Of a stretch of 64,000 nucleotides of DNA, positions 14,801 to 26,330 are shown piece after piece. Each line of letters starts with the position of its first letter. The first letter of the stretch is position 1. The stretch lies in NCBI GenBank assembly GCA_018697195.1, contig CM031864.1:21141943-21205942 (forward strand). The letters run 5' to 3'. The position numbers were made by a program, and so were the translations under genes. Source of the stretch: Certhia americana (Eukaryota; Chordata; Aves; Passeriformes; Certhiidae). The notes below the pieces were generated by a model that was not told where the DNA came from, searched no databases, and saw only the letters and a list, made by a program, of their open reading frames with translations.

Positions 14801-16140
14801 AGAAAGCTGTTGGTATGAATCTGTATATAAAAGCATTTTTCAGTTACTGTCTGTACCTGAAATGCCAATAGGATGTCTTCTGTGGAATTCCATTTTAATG
14901 AATTCTGGCTTAAATGATGGTCCTAAAGTAGGTTGAGCTTGTCAATTTTTCTCTGGGTTTTTTGACATACAAAGCTGTGTTCTATGTAATAATTAAAATC
15001 ACATTCAGCTCTCAAAAATACCATCAAAGTGAAACCACTGAAATGTCATATCTTAGCATAGGTTTACACTGCTGAGGCCCAAATCAGAATCTGATTATTG
15101 AGCCCTTGAATGTTGCTGTTGGTTTGACCTTGGAAATACTGACAATAAGCTAAATGCAACCAAGAGTACTTTTATCTGAACAAACACACATTTTCCAATA
15201 TTTTTAAGAAGACAAGGGAAAGCTACTTCAATGCACAGCTAAACTGAAAAAAATAAAGAAATTGAGAATTCAAAATTATCTGAATAAATTAAAAATTTGA
15301 CTATTATCTCCTTTCAATTCTGTTCAAGTTTACTGATATGTAGCATAATCTCACAAGAGTTAATAGTGTCAGCAAGATCCCTCTGGATTTGTTTTTACGG
15401 AGATATAGACATATTAATTAAAAAACAGATTAAACCACTGCAGGTCTCATTTCACTGAGCTACAGAACAGCTACTGAAATATTTCTGAGAATTACTGCAT
15501 ATTTCTTATTTGTAAAATAGAAGTAAAGTGTTCCAGCAGATCCCATTAACAAACACCACACAAGAACCGTCACTGGTTTATGTATTTGGCTATACTCACT
15601 TGTTTCTCAGCATAAGGCAACAGTTTCTGGAAAAATATCTGTACACAATGAAATTATCTCTTCATCTAGTAATCCTTTAAAGGAAATAACTTTCTAGATT
15701 TCTAGGACTTTCTAGGTTTGCTATGTATCCACTAAAGGAAATGGATGAGCCAAACATTTGTGCTGATACAAATCCTGTAAGCTAAATCAATTCAGGAGTG
15801 AATAATTTTTAAAGCTTCTCTAGCAAAATATAAAAGATTTTACTGAAAGCTCTTCACCTCCATAATTTTGTTGTAAAAAGGGTGTTCTACTCTTATATCA
15901 CTTGTGAATTCAGAAGCCTAAAAGCACTGAAACCTAAAAGTTTCTTCATTTATATCAACATATCTAAGTCAATATTTAAAGAGAAAAAATTTTTTGCTTG
16001 GATAAAGAGACAATTTTAGCCAAGGATATTAATCCCAAATTCCCAGATACTTAGCTAAGCATTTTTCTGTTAAACAAATTACTAATAAATGCAGTTTCAG
16101 GATTCTATGGGAGGGAATGGTTCAATCAACTTTGGTTTTG

Positions 16141-16156
16141 TTTTTTTTTTTTTTTT
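16141..16156. repeat. T16 homopolymer run
   Basis: This run of 16 T is followed directly by CAG, so it resembles a splice acceptor on the plus strand. The frame that follows is not recognisable, and the run is most simply a microsatellite. Confidence 0.85.
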
Positions 16157-18106
16157 CAGCCATGGGAAAAATTAAAATTATATATAAATTTCAAGCAGAA
16201 TTAGCCCAGCTTGAAATACTGCAATTGCAATATTGCAAAACACTATTTTTTAATGACTGCAACATTTCATTTAAGACATCAGTGGAGCTGGAGTGTCCTC
16301 CAGTAGCTCTCAGAAGCACAGCTCACCATCCTGTTCTTGCTCTCTGCTGATATCCACTGGCACCTGGACCATTTGTATGGTGCCAAGGAGTGCTGACGCT
16401 TGTAAGAAGCCAGTGATGCTTCATAGATATTTAAGGGCTCTTTTTGTGCTCTGGTTCTCATGGCTGCTTTTTAATCTGGTTTAAATCTTAGAGCACAGAG
16501 CAAAGAGGAGTCCTGTGGGACTTGGCAAGAAGCATGTCTGGATGCTGCCACACCAAGTGGCAGGTGACTGGCAGAAATTCCAGGATATGTGTGTGCAGAG
16601 TTACAGGCAGAATGCCCAAAGCATTGCAAACCAAAAGCAAAGGCCAAATTTTCCAAACTTTAACTCTGCATATCATTATCTATTTTAAAAATACTTCATT
16701 CTCCAAAGAACTTGTATTCCCTGGCCAGTGTTCTCTGAAGCTGTCCCTGACATGGAATATTCTCTGCAACATCACACCCCTTCCAAGGACATGGCAGCAC
16801 ATAATGAAGAAGGCTTTAATTAAGATTTCCCCTTAGCATCAAACTAGCCAGGAACCAGCTGCACCATTCTGGCTTTCAATGAACTTTGCTGTGAAGAAGA
16901 CATGCCAGCAATGTCAAATTTAGGCCAAAGTAGAAGGCAGAGGCTTAAGGGAATTAGAATGCAACCTGTATTTCTGAAATATATTTCTTTCTCATTCTGT
17001 ACCCAAAAAAACTTTCTAGAATTTGCTGACAATGTATTTTCTCACATGATCTATTTCAAAATTCCATTGATTTGTTTTCCCTCCTTCTTTTATTTTTTTT
17101 TAATCTTATTTCTTACTTTGCCCATTTTCTTTCATTCCAAGACACTTTTTGATACAAAAAGGAATCCTGCAATCAGAGAAGCCTGACACGCATCCACAAA
17201 CTTGTACCATTTACCATATACAATACAACTTCTATTACAGATAACAAAAGTGAAGAACAAAATCTAAAAACCTTATAATAATTACTTGGTTGACAAGCAA
17301 AAATATGAAACAGGTTACACACCACACCAAAATTGCTAGCAGTTTATTGTATTGCAAACTCATTTGCATTGATTTTTCACAGGTAAGGAAAAAGCATGGG
17401 TGAACCTGCCAGGGTCCATTTCAGCACCTGTTTGAGGACTGGTCTGCAACTCAGTAACAGAATGCAGAAAAGGGTACAAGACCCGAAAGTGGAAGGGAGG
17501 AACCCCATGCCTCTGTCTCTTTGGGTTTGATTCCCAGACAGATAGAATTTTTAGCCCTAAGTTCAAGACACCAGCTGATGCAGCTCTGTTATCAGAGAAC
17601 AATCTTCTGACCATACCCAACAGAAAACACAGTGCAGAAAATCCCTATCCCTAAATTTCCACCTGCACTTTTGTCCTCATCATCACCCATGACTGCCAAA
17701 AGTGCTGAGTGTGCAGCACAGCTCCTGTGCACGAGCACCCTGGGCAAGCACAGGACTGTTGGGAGCTCTCTCCAAGCACTGCACATCTCAGCCTGCACGT
17801 CTCGCAGGCACGCTTCACAAGATTAAAGTGTAAACATATGCAAGCATTTAATATCACTTCATAGAGAAACTGTGAATATTGATAAAATAAATCCAGTTTT
17901 CAAATATCTGAAGATCATAAGAACAGCCATGTGTTGTTTTGATAAAGGCCCACAGTTGAAAAATACTATAAGAAACCAGGAAAATACAGAATGACATGTC
18001 CCTCCAGCAGGACATTTTGTATAAAAGCAGAGGGAAGAATTATATCTGAAGGTTGAATTTTCTTTAAAATCCACAAAATCACACCTATTTTTTACAGCAC
18101 AAAGTA

Positions 18107-18846
18107 ATCAAATCCTGTTTGAGCCTATTCCTGTTTCATATCTCTGCCATACCCTCTGACAGGGAATTCCACAATTTAATTACCCATTTGTGAAGAAAAT
18201 ATTTCCATTTGTTGGTTTTAAAACTGTTCCATGATTATTTTATTCAGTACACCATCAACCTTACATTACAAGAACAAATAAAAATGCTACACTATTTGTC
18301 AGTTATTAGACCTTTACCACAACCCCAGTCTTCTCTTTTCCAAGGAGAAATTATAGAGCACCTTAATTGGTCCTCAACAAGAAATTCTTCTCTCTCTGCT
18401 GTTCTTCATAGCCCTTCTAATTCCTCTGGGAACTTTTACCACTCTTGTCTTAATATTCAAGATAACAATGCAACCTAGATTTCAAGAGGATTGCATTCAT
18501 TATTTTATCTTATTTTTTCCCAGGATGTTTTATAGAACTGTATTTTCCTCTTTAGCTGGTGCTGAGGTGACATTTTTATTGAACTAATCAAAATAATGCC
18601 AATATCTCCCTCCTGAATAGTAACTACTGAATCAAAATGCATGTTTAAATACGTTAGTTCCTTTCCATTTACCAAAATTGAATTTCATCTGCCATTCAGT
18701 TTCATAGAAAACATGTTTTACCTGTTTAGAATCAGCTTTGCTTTTGAGCATTCAAACAAATTTAATCAATCTACAGCCTGTATCTCACACCTAATCAGCC
18801 CTTTCCAAGGTTATTTATAAGCCTGCTGAATACAACCAGCATCTGA
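18107..18846 (-). mobile_element. Decayed CR1/L3-like LINE, C-terminal reverse-transcriptase ORF and 3' part
   Basis: Read on the minus strand, this stretch follows the layout of the C-terminal part of the CR1/L3-type LINE polymerase known from reptiles and birds. The complement of 18,677-18,694 encodes Trp-Gln-Met-Lys-Phe-Asn, the hallmark found near the end of the reverse-transcriptase region. The complement of 18,154-18,174 encodes Leu-Trp-Asn-Ser-Leu-Ser-Glu, matching the conserved LWNSLPE-type motif near the C-terminus. The two motifs lie about 540 bases apart, as expected for the family. Between them come further similar stretches: a Lys-Arg-rich segment, and a segment just upstream of the C-terminal motif equivalent to the one ending in a run of Lys before Tyr-Phe-Phe. 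Stops and frame changes are frequent, so the copy is long dead. The limits are approximate. The match is made from memory of the family, not from an alignment. Confidence 0.75.
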
Positions 18847-21800
18847 GAAGCCAGACTAAAATCCTCCCTTCAAAATTCAGATTTCCAAATATCAGTAACA
18901 CCCTTAAAGCAAAGGTGCAAAGCTTAGTTTGGGGTGTCCTGACAAGGATTACAAATCTTTCACACTTCCTAGAGATTTTATTCTGCATGTGATTTTAAAT
19001 GTGAGAGCTAGTGAAACACAGGAAATGTTTTCAGAGCAATTCACTTCAGCAGAATCAATTTGGGTTTGAACTGTTTATGATTTATTACTAATTTTGTAAA
19101 TTTTAAAAAATATTTGAAAGTACTGAATTTTTCTTGTTATCAGTAATTATTTCTTTGTTTTATCAAAGAAAAATATATTTTATAAGAATTAACCTATAAG
19201 TGAACAAGTTTCCTGGAAAATGTCACATAATCTAATTATAGCAACCAAACCACTGACATATCAGAACAACTCTATAGCTCAAATCACAGATTTTAACACC
19301 CAAAGCACACAGTGAGTAGACATCACAGACTCTCTTTCCCTATGTTTGCAAAGGGAGTTAAACTTTTTTTTAAGTTTGACATAAAATATTTAATATTTAA
19401 TTTAAATATTCTTAAATAAAAAGTATGTATTGTTTAAAATATTATCTTAAATTAATCTGGCCAACTTCAACCACCACTCTTTGGCTGCTTCAATGGCCTG
19501 TGTAACTTGCTCAGTGGCAGACAATTTCAGCAAATACAGAATAATATCCATTATACTAGTTTGGGAGAGAAGAATGAAAAAGAGTGGTGGAAAAGAAGAG
19601 AGCTTCATTTCCAGACACAGTTTTAAAAGTGGAATGCTTCTGGTCAGTCTCTGTGCAGACTGCAATAACAAGCAGTCACCTCACAGAGATTAGGGCTGAC
19701 ATTAGATGTTCCTTCTCAGAAACAACTGGGGATAATCATATCCTGCTCCCCAAAAATGGGAAGCTAGCTGGGGATGCAGGGAGCAATCAGAAGTGGCCAT
19801 TTCTAACCCTGTGGCCACTTAGAAATCCTGTCTTGACAGCAAGCCCTACCCAGAATAAACGTATTTTTTTGTTAGTAGCAATAAATTCTCACCTCACAGT
19901 CCTTATTTTATTATCTGCAGTAGTTACATTGGCTTGCTCAATGCCCTAATTTTTCCTCACTCATAGCCATTTAAAATAAGCTTTTTGAAACTTGTGAGCT
20001 TGCTGAGCTGAGGAGTTCTTTTTCTTTTGAATGTGTATGCTTGTCTGGCATTCCTATCCAAACTTCTACAGCTCTGCTTAGGAGTTAAAAACTGTAATAA
20101 AATTGAAATATGTTAATATAAAAATGAAGAATGGGATTTGTCTTACCATATTAAGAAGATTAAGCAATGGCTAGATAGTCCCGGACCATCTAGGGTTTAA
20201 CTTCTGCTTGTCAAAGCTGCTTCCTCATCTCTATAAAGACACTGGATTATAGCCCTTTTCCAAGGTCAGACTACCCTGTCCCTGCAAGTGGAAAACATGA
20301 AAGAGATTTATTAGGCAGCAATATACATGTATGCATTTTATCTTTCTGCAGTCTAAACACCTGGAGATGCTTGAGGCAGAGTTTAAGAGGAAATCAAATG
20401 AATTATAAATGATGATTAAACCCAAATTGATTCAAAACTGATGGGGTTGCATCATTTATATTGTCAGGAATGTTAAGTGTCATTTTTAAATGTTACCTCT
20501 TTTTTTGAACGTGTGTCATACAACTTCAAGACATCAGTGTACATCAGACTAGCTTTCATTTGGAAGACGATCACAAGCAGGCCTGATACTACAATGAGCT
20601 TTTAAAATTGTAATCAGTTTATAGGAAGTAGTTGAAGTGGGAGCAAGCATCTCCACAGCTCCCACGAGCCACATAAATGCAGTGTGTATTCCTGTACATA
20701 TGTTTACACATATACATAGCTGTCATAGATAATATTGAACAAAAAAAAAAAAAAGAGGCAAAAGCAAGGAATCATTTTTCAGAGAGTACTTTGCAGGCAG
20801 ATAATGGGCTGACAGCTATATAAAGGACATTTACACAGATAACAAAGTGAAACAATGGTATATAGCCCTGTTAAACAAAACACTGGCACAAAACTCAACC
20901 AGAGAGGTTCCCAGGATAGATCACTTCAGAATTCACCCACGAGCATTAAAAACAACACAGCATCATTGCCAATATTGCCAAGCACAGTATTTCTCCTATG
21001 GAATCCCAAAGAGAGTGTCAGTGTTACAATGTCCATCCTGCTTTGCGCCATACACCATCTTTCATATCACATATATCAAAGTAAAAGTTTGTTTGATAAC
21101 AAAAACTGTATCTTAAAGGTTAGTATTGACCAATCCATTCTTGTACATTTATTAAGAGAGAAAATCTTTTTAAGCAAAGAATTAATAAAAACTTTGCAGA
21201 TAAAGAATACAGGCTGAAAGATCTGTTCCTCAGTCTCTGAAATCGATTTTGTAACAAAAATAAAATATTCAAAGCTTTAAGGCAAATTTTGTAGGCACAC
21301 TTCCCACAATGAACAACTTCAGTTCCTCTTGGTGTCTGTTTTCTTCTTTCCTTGCAAGCACTCAGAGCTAGTTTTGGAAAAAAAAAGGGGGAAAAGCACC
21401 AAACCCACTCAGCAGATGACATAGAAACTGTCCCCATGAATAAAATGAACCAAACGTGTAAGATTGTTTTCAGATGAACCCAAGCAGCCTGTGTTTATTA
21501 TGAAAGTGTCACACTTACACAATTGAGAGTTAAGCTATAATTTATCACACACTTGGTATTCTAAAAATCAACCCAGACAGCAGATTCTGATACCCAAAGT
21601 TGCATTCTCCCCCTCGACTCGCCCCTGCTTGGCTCTGGTGGGCACCGGCACTCCTCCAGCCCTGTGCTCACAGCTCTCTGCAGCCCAGCACTGCAGGAGC
21701 AGCTTGCAAGCCTTCTTCATCCCTGCCTAACATTTCAAGTGCAAGATTATAACTCTCAGAGCCCCTGGACCTTATTTTTTTTTTTCCAGACTATTCTTTA

Positions 21801-22038
21801 TTTATAACATGAGTTTTTCTGCAGTTTCTCATAAAAATCTTCTGAGAATTTTTATGTAATATAAGAAATAAAGCCAAAAATTACATTTCTCTCTAATCCT
21901 CAATCCTGAAAATTCTCCTTAAACACTGTCCTTAATGAATAATTTAGGTGTGTACCTGTAAACACATGTATGATATTTACAGATCAAGGAACTCAGAAGT
22001 CAGGATTTTTAGAGATATTCTCCCAGCAGTATCGACAG
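18847..22038. other. AT-rich unique sequence, no gene recognised
   Basis: This stretch holds short AT palindromes (around 19,380-19,440) and an A run near 20,740. The open frames are short and unconvincing. Nothing matches a transposon or RNA gene that I know. Confidence 0.6.
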
Positions 22039-22430
22039 TGTCCTGGTTTAGCTAGGATGAAAACTCTACCTGTCCCTTAAATTTGGTCCTAATAGAAGTG
22101 GACCTATTCAAATAGGCTGCAGAAAATTGGAAGCAGCTTGGGAAGATGAGATTCCTCTGATGAATGTCACAATACAGTCTTGTACATGGTGGAGAAAATT
22201 GTTTAAAGTGGCTTCCATCTATTTGTAATTTCTTGCTCCTTCCGTGCAGTTTGGGATGCAGTTTTGCCTATCATCCTTTGCTTGAGATCTGTGTTCACCC
22301 CAGCCCAGAATAACTCCATAATATGTCATTTTGGATCATGTACTTATCATACCATAAAGATCCTTGCAATCAAATTCCCACAAAATATGTCATCCGAACC
22401 CTTGTGTATTGTTTAGGTTGACACAGGCTA
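22039..22430 (+). mobile_element. Probable decayed avian ERV LTR
   Basis: The left edge begins TGTCCTGGTTTAGCTAGGAT, which closely resembles the 5' terminus of LTRs common in songbird endogenous retroviruses. After about 60 bases the similarity to any family I recall fades. The right edge is set only roughly, and I found no target-site duplication. An alternative is a chance match limited to the first 20-30 bases. No coding sequence of a retrovirus is seen next to it. Confidence 0.45.
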
Positions 22431-25228
22431 TTTAAATGGTAATAGTTGCAAATGCTGGCCTGTGGTATTTCTTCTGAATATGCTACTGCTCCCTCTCTCT
22501 GAAACCATCACCACCAGTTATCTCAAGATGAAGGTTAAACAAAAACTCTAAGCATCTTTAAATTGGATTAACCAATATGATCAAAGCTTGACAGTTTCAT
22601 AAATGTCAGCATATCTGCAAAACAGGACTTGAAACCTCTAAACAAAGTCAGGTCCACACCTTTACCTATTTAAGGATCTTAAATGCTGCTTGACTTTTAG
22701 GTTTAGAGTGGTAAAAATTAATAAAGTATTGATTAACGGGGTGGGGGGGGAACAAGAAAAAATTATGGGTTTAGGTAGACCTTGAAAAGAATTTTATTGA
22801 AATTAATTCAATTAATTCATTCTACCTATTTAACCTAAAACCTTCTATATTATTTAGTTCTCAAAACCAGATTTTAGATACAGTACAATAGCATTAAGAA
22901 TAGACAAAACTGAAAGGTTTTCACTCTTTCTGTTGATACTGGACTTTTAAAAATCTCCTTATTTCTCTCTATATACAAATTTATTTGCAAACAGTTGCAG
23001 CCCTTCATATATGCACTAAAAAAGACTGAGAGGAAAGTGATGTAGTAAACCTTTCACTGAAGTGCCCTCATGTTTATATCCCAAAGGAATGAAAACACCT
23101 CTAGAGACAGCAAAATCATTGACAGATTATGACCTATCCCCTGGAAAATTGATTTACTAAAGTGACTCAAAGCAAAACTTCACCTGCTACCTGCAGCAGT
23201 TTTATATTTCGGTGGTTCCATCCCATACACACTGAAAGGCTGGCTGTATTTAGTTTCCAGAATTCATATAACTGGAATTTATTTTTATAGGCCTCACACG
23301 CACAGCCTCATTAAGAAGGAGTCATGTACATAAAGAGGAGTCTAAGGAGCTTAGAGTCAAGGGGCAATGAGATTGCTAAAAGCAAACAGCCAAGGGCCTT
23401 ACTGGAATTTCTGAAAACCATCAGCCCCTGGCCGTGCAAACGCCACCCTTGCCAATGCCAAGTGTTCATGTCCTTGGGAATGGAACTTGCACACCTCTTG
23501 CCTTGTTTGCAGTTATCCCCTGGCTCTGCCGGCCCAGATTTACTCATGGATGTAGGTCTAGCTGCACACTTGATCACAGAACTTGGCAGGAAAGCAATTG
23601 TGAGCTTTTAAGCACCACAGTGCATGTAACACCTGGAACCACCTCATTTATAAACACTTTTGGTGGTTGCTGTAATCTGTGTCACAAGACAACTACTCCT
23701 CCATTAACAAATCTTTAAAATATTTATTTTTAATAAATTGACCAATATGGATCAAAAATCATATCAACTTTTACAAATTTCCTCTCAAATCCTTCTGGGT
23801 CAAGCCAGCATAACTCTAATGGTTCAGATAACTACACTATTTTGTACCAATCACATCTGCACACATCTTGCTTCATGCTCAGATATGATTAAACTGCTCT
23901 TAACAACTATGGCATTCAATATTTCTATTCTATACCTACTTTTTATAAAACATACATGCCCCAGTATCATAGATATTAAACAGCATTTGTGTTCCTATGT
24001 CATCAGAGTTACAGATTTATTTGAAGTAACCACATGAGGAATTAAGATTTAGCACCTTGAATTGCCAGTAGCTAAAGCAAATTTCTAATAAAGTGGAGCA
24101 AATAACTAAAACATTACAAGAAAGTGTCAAAACTATATTTCTGTTTATATTGATGTTTGAATGCTGGCTGATATACAAACATGCAGAAATACCTCCTTCC
24201 AGTCAATAATGGCAGTAATTCTGAGGTCCTCTCCAAATGATAAAGGAGATTCCCATAAACTCAAAGATTTTGGTTTCTTTCCAAGTAATCAGTCAGATTC
24301 CAGGTCCTCAGATATGATTTGCATGGTTCCCAAAACTTGCTGCTGGTACCTGTGTACAGCAAGGAGACAACCTCCCCTTATTCATAGTCTCTGATGATAA
24401 ATATGAAACCATTGCAGCTCTAAAAGTTTTACTTTCCATTTCCCCACTAATCAAAGGCCACATCAGTGGAGATCGGCCTTGCATGTAGCCTTGTAATATT
24501 CAATCAGACTCTCAAACACATACTGTAACACAGCTGTAGTTAAACAAAGATGCTAAGCCTCCAAGAGTATTGCTTTACATCTTAAAATTTGACAAACAGC
24601 ATGCAGAATCTTAACCTGTATTCTTCAGGATAAAGACAATGCATACAGAGTCAGTTGAAACATTTAACAAATCAAATAAGATCAAAACAGATTTTGCTGC
24701 TATGCTGCAAAATGAAAACACACGGGTATTCATCTTTGACTGCATGTCTCTCTCACCACAGGGTGTAACTTTAATTTCCCATAAAATGCTTTAGCACTTA
24801 CTTTTTTTTCCCTGACAATCAGTTCCATAAAGTTTCTCCACCTTTCTTGTTCACCAGATACTGTGCATGCAACAAAGCTTTTTTCCTCGTGCTCCTTGTT
24901 TAGGTATGTAATAATCACCTTTCTTGCTGGTCAGTTTTCTAATGCCTTCTATCCAAGATTTGCACACTACATGTCTCATTACTAACATGCCCTGTGAGAA
25001 GTTTGGGGTTTGAGTATTTTCACCTCTGAGTTTTATTTAATTTCTGCATTTGACAAAGGTAACGATGTCTGCACAGTCCTACAGGCCACATACCTGACAC
25101 ACCAGCATTCTGATCCAGCATCTTCCACACAAACCAGAGCAGAATAAAGCCTGTGTCAGTCATTTAGGGCAATTCAGTTTTCCCTTCCTTAATGGTCTTC
25201 ATCTTCTTCTTATGCTGTTAATCACAGA
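22431..25228. other. Unique sequence, no gene recognised
   Basis: The stretch includes a G-rich patch near 22,739-22,750 and two overlapping open frames at 23,324-23,718 that do not resemble known proteins. There is also a minus-strand exon-like segment at 25,094-25,150, discussed as a finding. Confidence 0.6.
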
Positions 25229-25826
25229 TGAACAGTTATATTGGGTCTGGCTGAGCTGGAGTTCATTTTCCCCCACCAGCCCACACAGTGCCATGCTTTG
25301 CATCAGGAGCTGGAAAGGAGTAGATAACACTCCTTTTTTAGAGTTTTGGCTACTACTGAGCAGGGTTGGCACAGCATCCACGCTGTCTCTCAACATTCCA
25401 GCCTGAGGCACTAGGCTGGGAGTTGGCAATATCATGGGAGGTGACACTAATAGGACAGTGGACCCACACTGACCAGCAGGATTTTCCAGACCATATATCA
25501 GCTCAGACACAAAAGCTAAAAGGAGTTGGAAGTGGGGGCATTCTTTGTTTATAACATTCCCTTCTAGAGCCACCGCTATGAGAGCTGAAGCCCTGCTTAC
25601 TGGGAACTGTCCAGACAACACCTGCTAATGAGAAGGAGAAAATTAAATCTTTGGGGTTCTATTTTCCTTTGTTTGTGTGCACATAACCTTTTGCTTTTGT
25701 AACCTGCATTATCCCAACCTATGAATTGTCTCCCATTTTATTTTCTCTCCTCCATCCAGCTGAGCAAGAAGAGTGATAAAGCAGTTTGGTGAGGACCTGG
25801 CATCCAGCCAAGGTCAGCCCACCCCA
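25229..25826 (+). mobile_element. ERVL-like LTR (5' LTR of a truncated element)
   Basis: The sequence follows the order of an LTR type that is abundant in songbirds. It opens with a TTGGGTCTGGCTGAG block (about 25,240), continues with an AGAGTTTTGGCTACT block followed by 'ctgagcag' (about 25,340), then a GGCACAGCATCCACGCTGTC block (about 25,369). Next comes a run of sequence leading to ACCAGCAGGATTTTCCAGAC (about 25,472). It closes with a CATCCAGCCAAGGTCAGCCC tail (from 25,801) and ends in CA at 25,826. The exact start is uncertain by about 15 bases and no flanking duplication was found. The copy is diverged. The 140-codon minus-strand frame overlapping it is a by-product. Confidence 0.75.
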
Positions 25827-26330
25827 GTCCTTTTTGGTGCCTAGTGTGGGCAAGACCATGGCAGTTTCACATTAATCATGCTGTAGTTATAGCAGTTATG
25901 GGGTAACTAGCTCCTGTGCAGTACAGGCAGTTGGCAGCTGAGCTGCTTGTCTCCTTATTTGCCAAGTTTGGGAGCAAGCCAACACAACCAGTGGCTCTGT
26001 GCTTTACCCTGGCACTGCTGGCCTTGCTGTGCTGGGCAAGACGTTCATTTAAGGAAGATCTCATGAATTCCCCAGGAAAGTAGACCACTGCAGATGAAGG
26101 TGTCCAGTACCTGAGAGATTTAGCAGTGCTGGAATGACAGCTAAGAAAAACGTTAGTGTAGAAAATTTAACAATGTATTGGAGAAAGATTCTCCATCCCC
26201 CTGAGTTTGTATCACAGAGCACTGCGGTCAGTGGTGGTGTAGCAAACATGTGAGAGCTCTTCCCAGCATTGTCACTGGGTATGAGTAAATGGAAGTATAA
26301 AATGCATGAAGGCACGAAAGGGTAATCCTT
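25827..26330 (+). mobile_element. ERVL-like primer-binding site and leader remnant
   Basis: Directly after the LTR, positions 25,835-25,851 carry a TGGTGCC...GTGTGGGC motif. This is placed and shaped like a retroviral tRNA primer-binding site, which begins with TGG. The following bases, with pieces such as GGGAGCAAGCCAACACAACC near 25,970 and GAATTCCCCAGGAAAG near 26,065, fit the untranslated leader I recall for this element type. No gag, pol or env frame follows, and no second LTR lies downstream, so the element is truncated. The right edge is a guess. Confidence 0.5.

Larger units (their letters stand above)
1..18100. other. AT-rich unique sequence, no gene recognised
   Basis: No open frame longer than about 125 codons occurs, and none reads like a known protein family. 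The block holds short A and T runs (for example 4667-4681 and 8829-8847) and a somewhat GC-richer pocket at 17,360-17,830. Several short segments have good splice-site-like ends on the minus strand (4748-4775, 13,559-13,637, 14,276-14,315, 15,600-15,626). These are treated as findings rather than genes, because similar pseudo-exons turn up on the plus strand too. The base composition fits vertebrate intergenic or intronic DNA. I see no tRNA, rRNA or intact transposon here. Confidence 0.6.
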
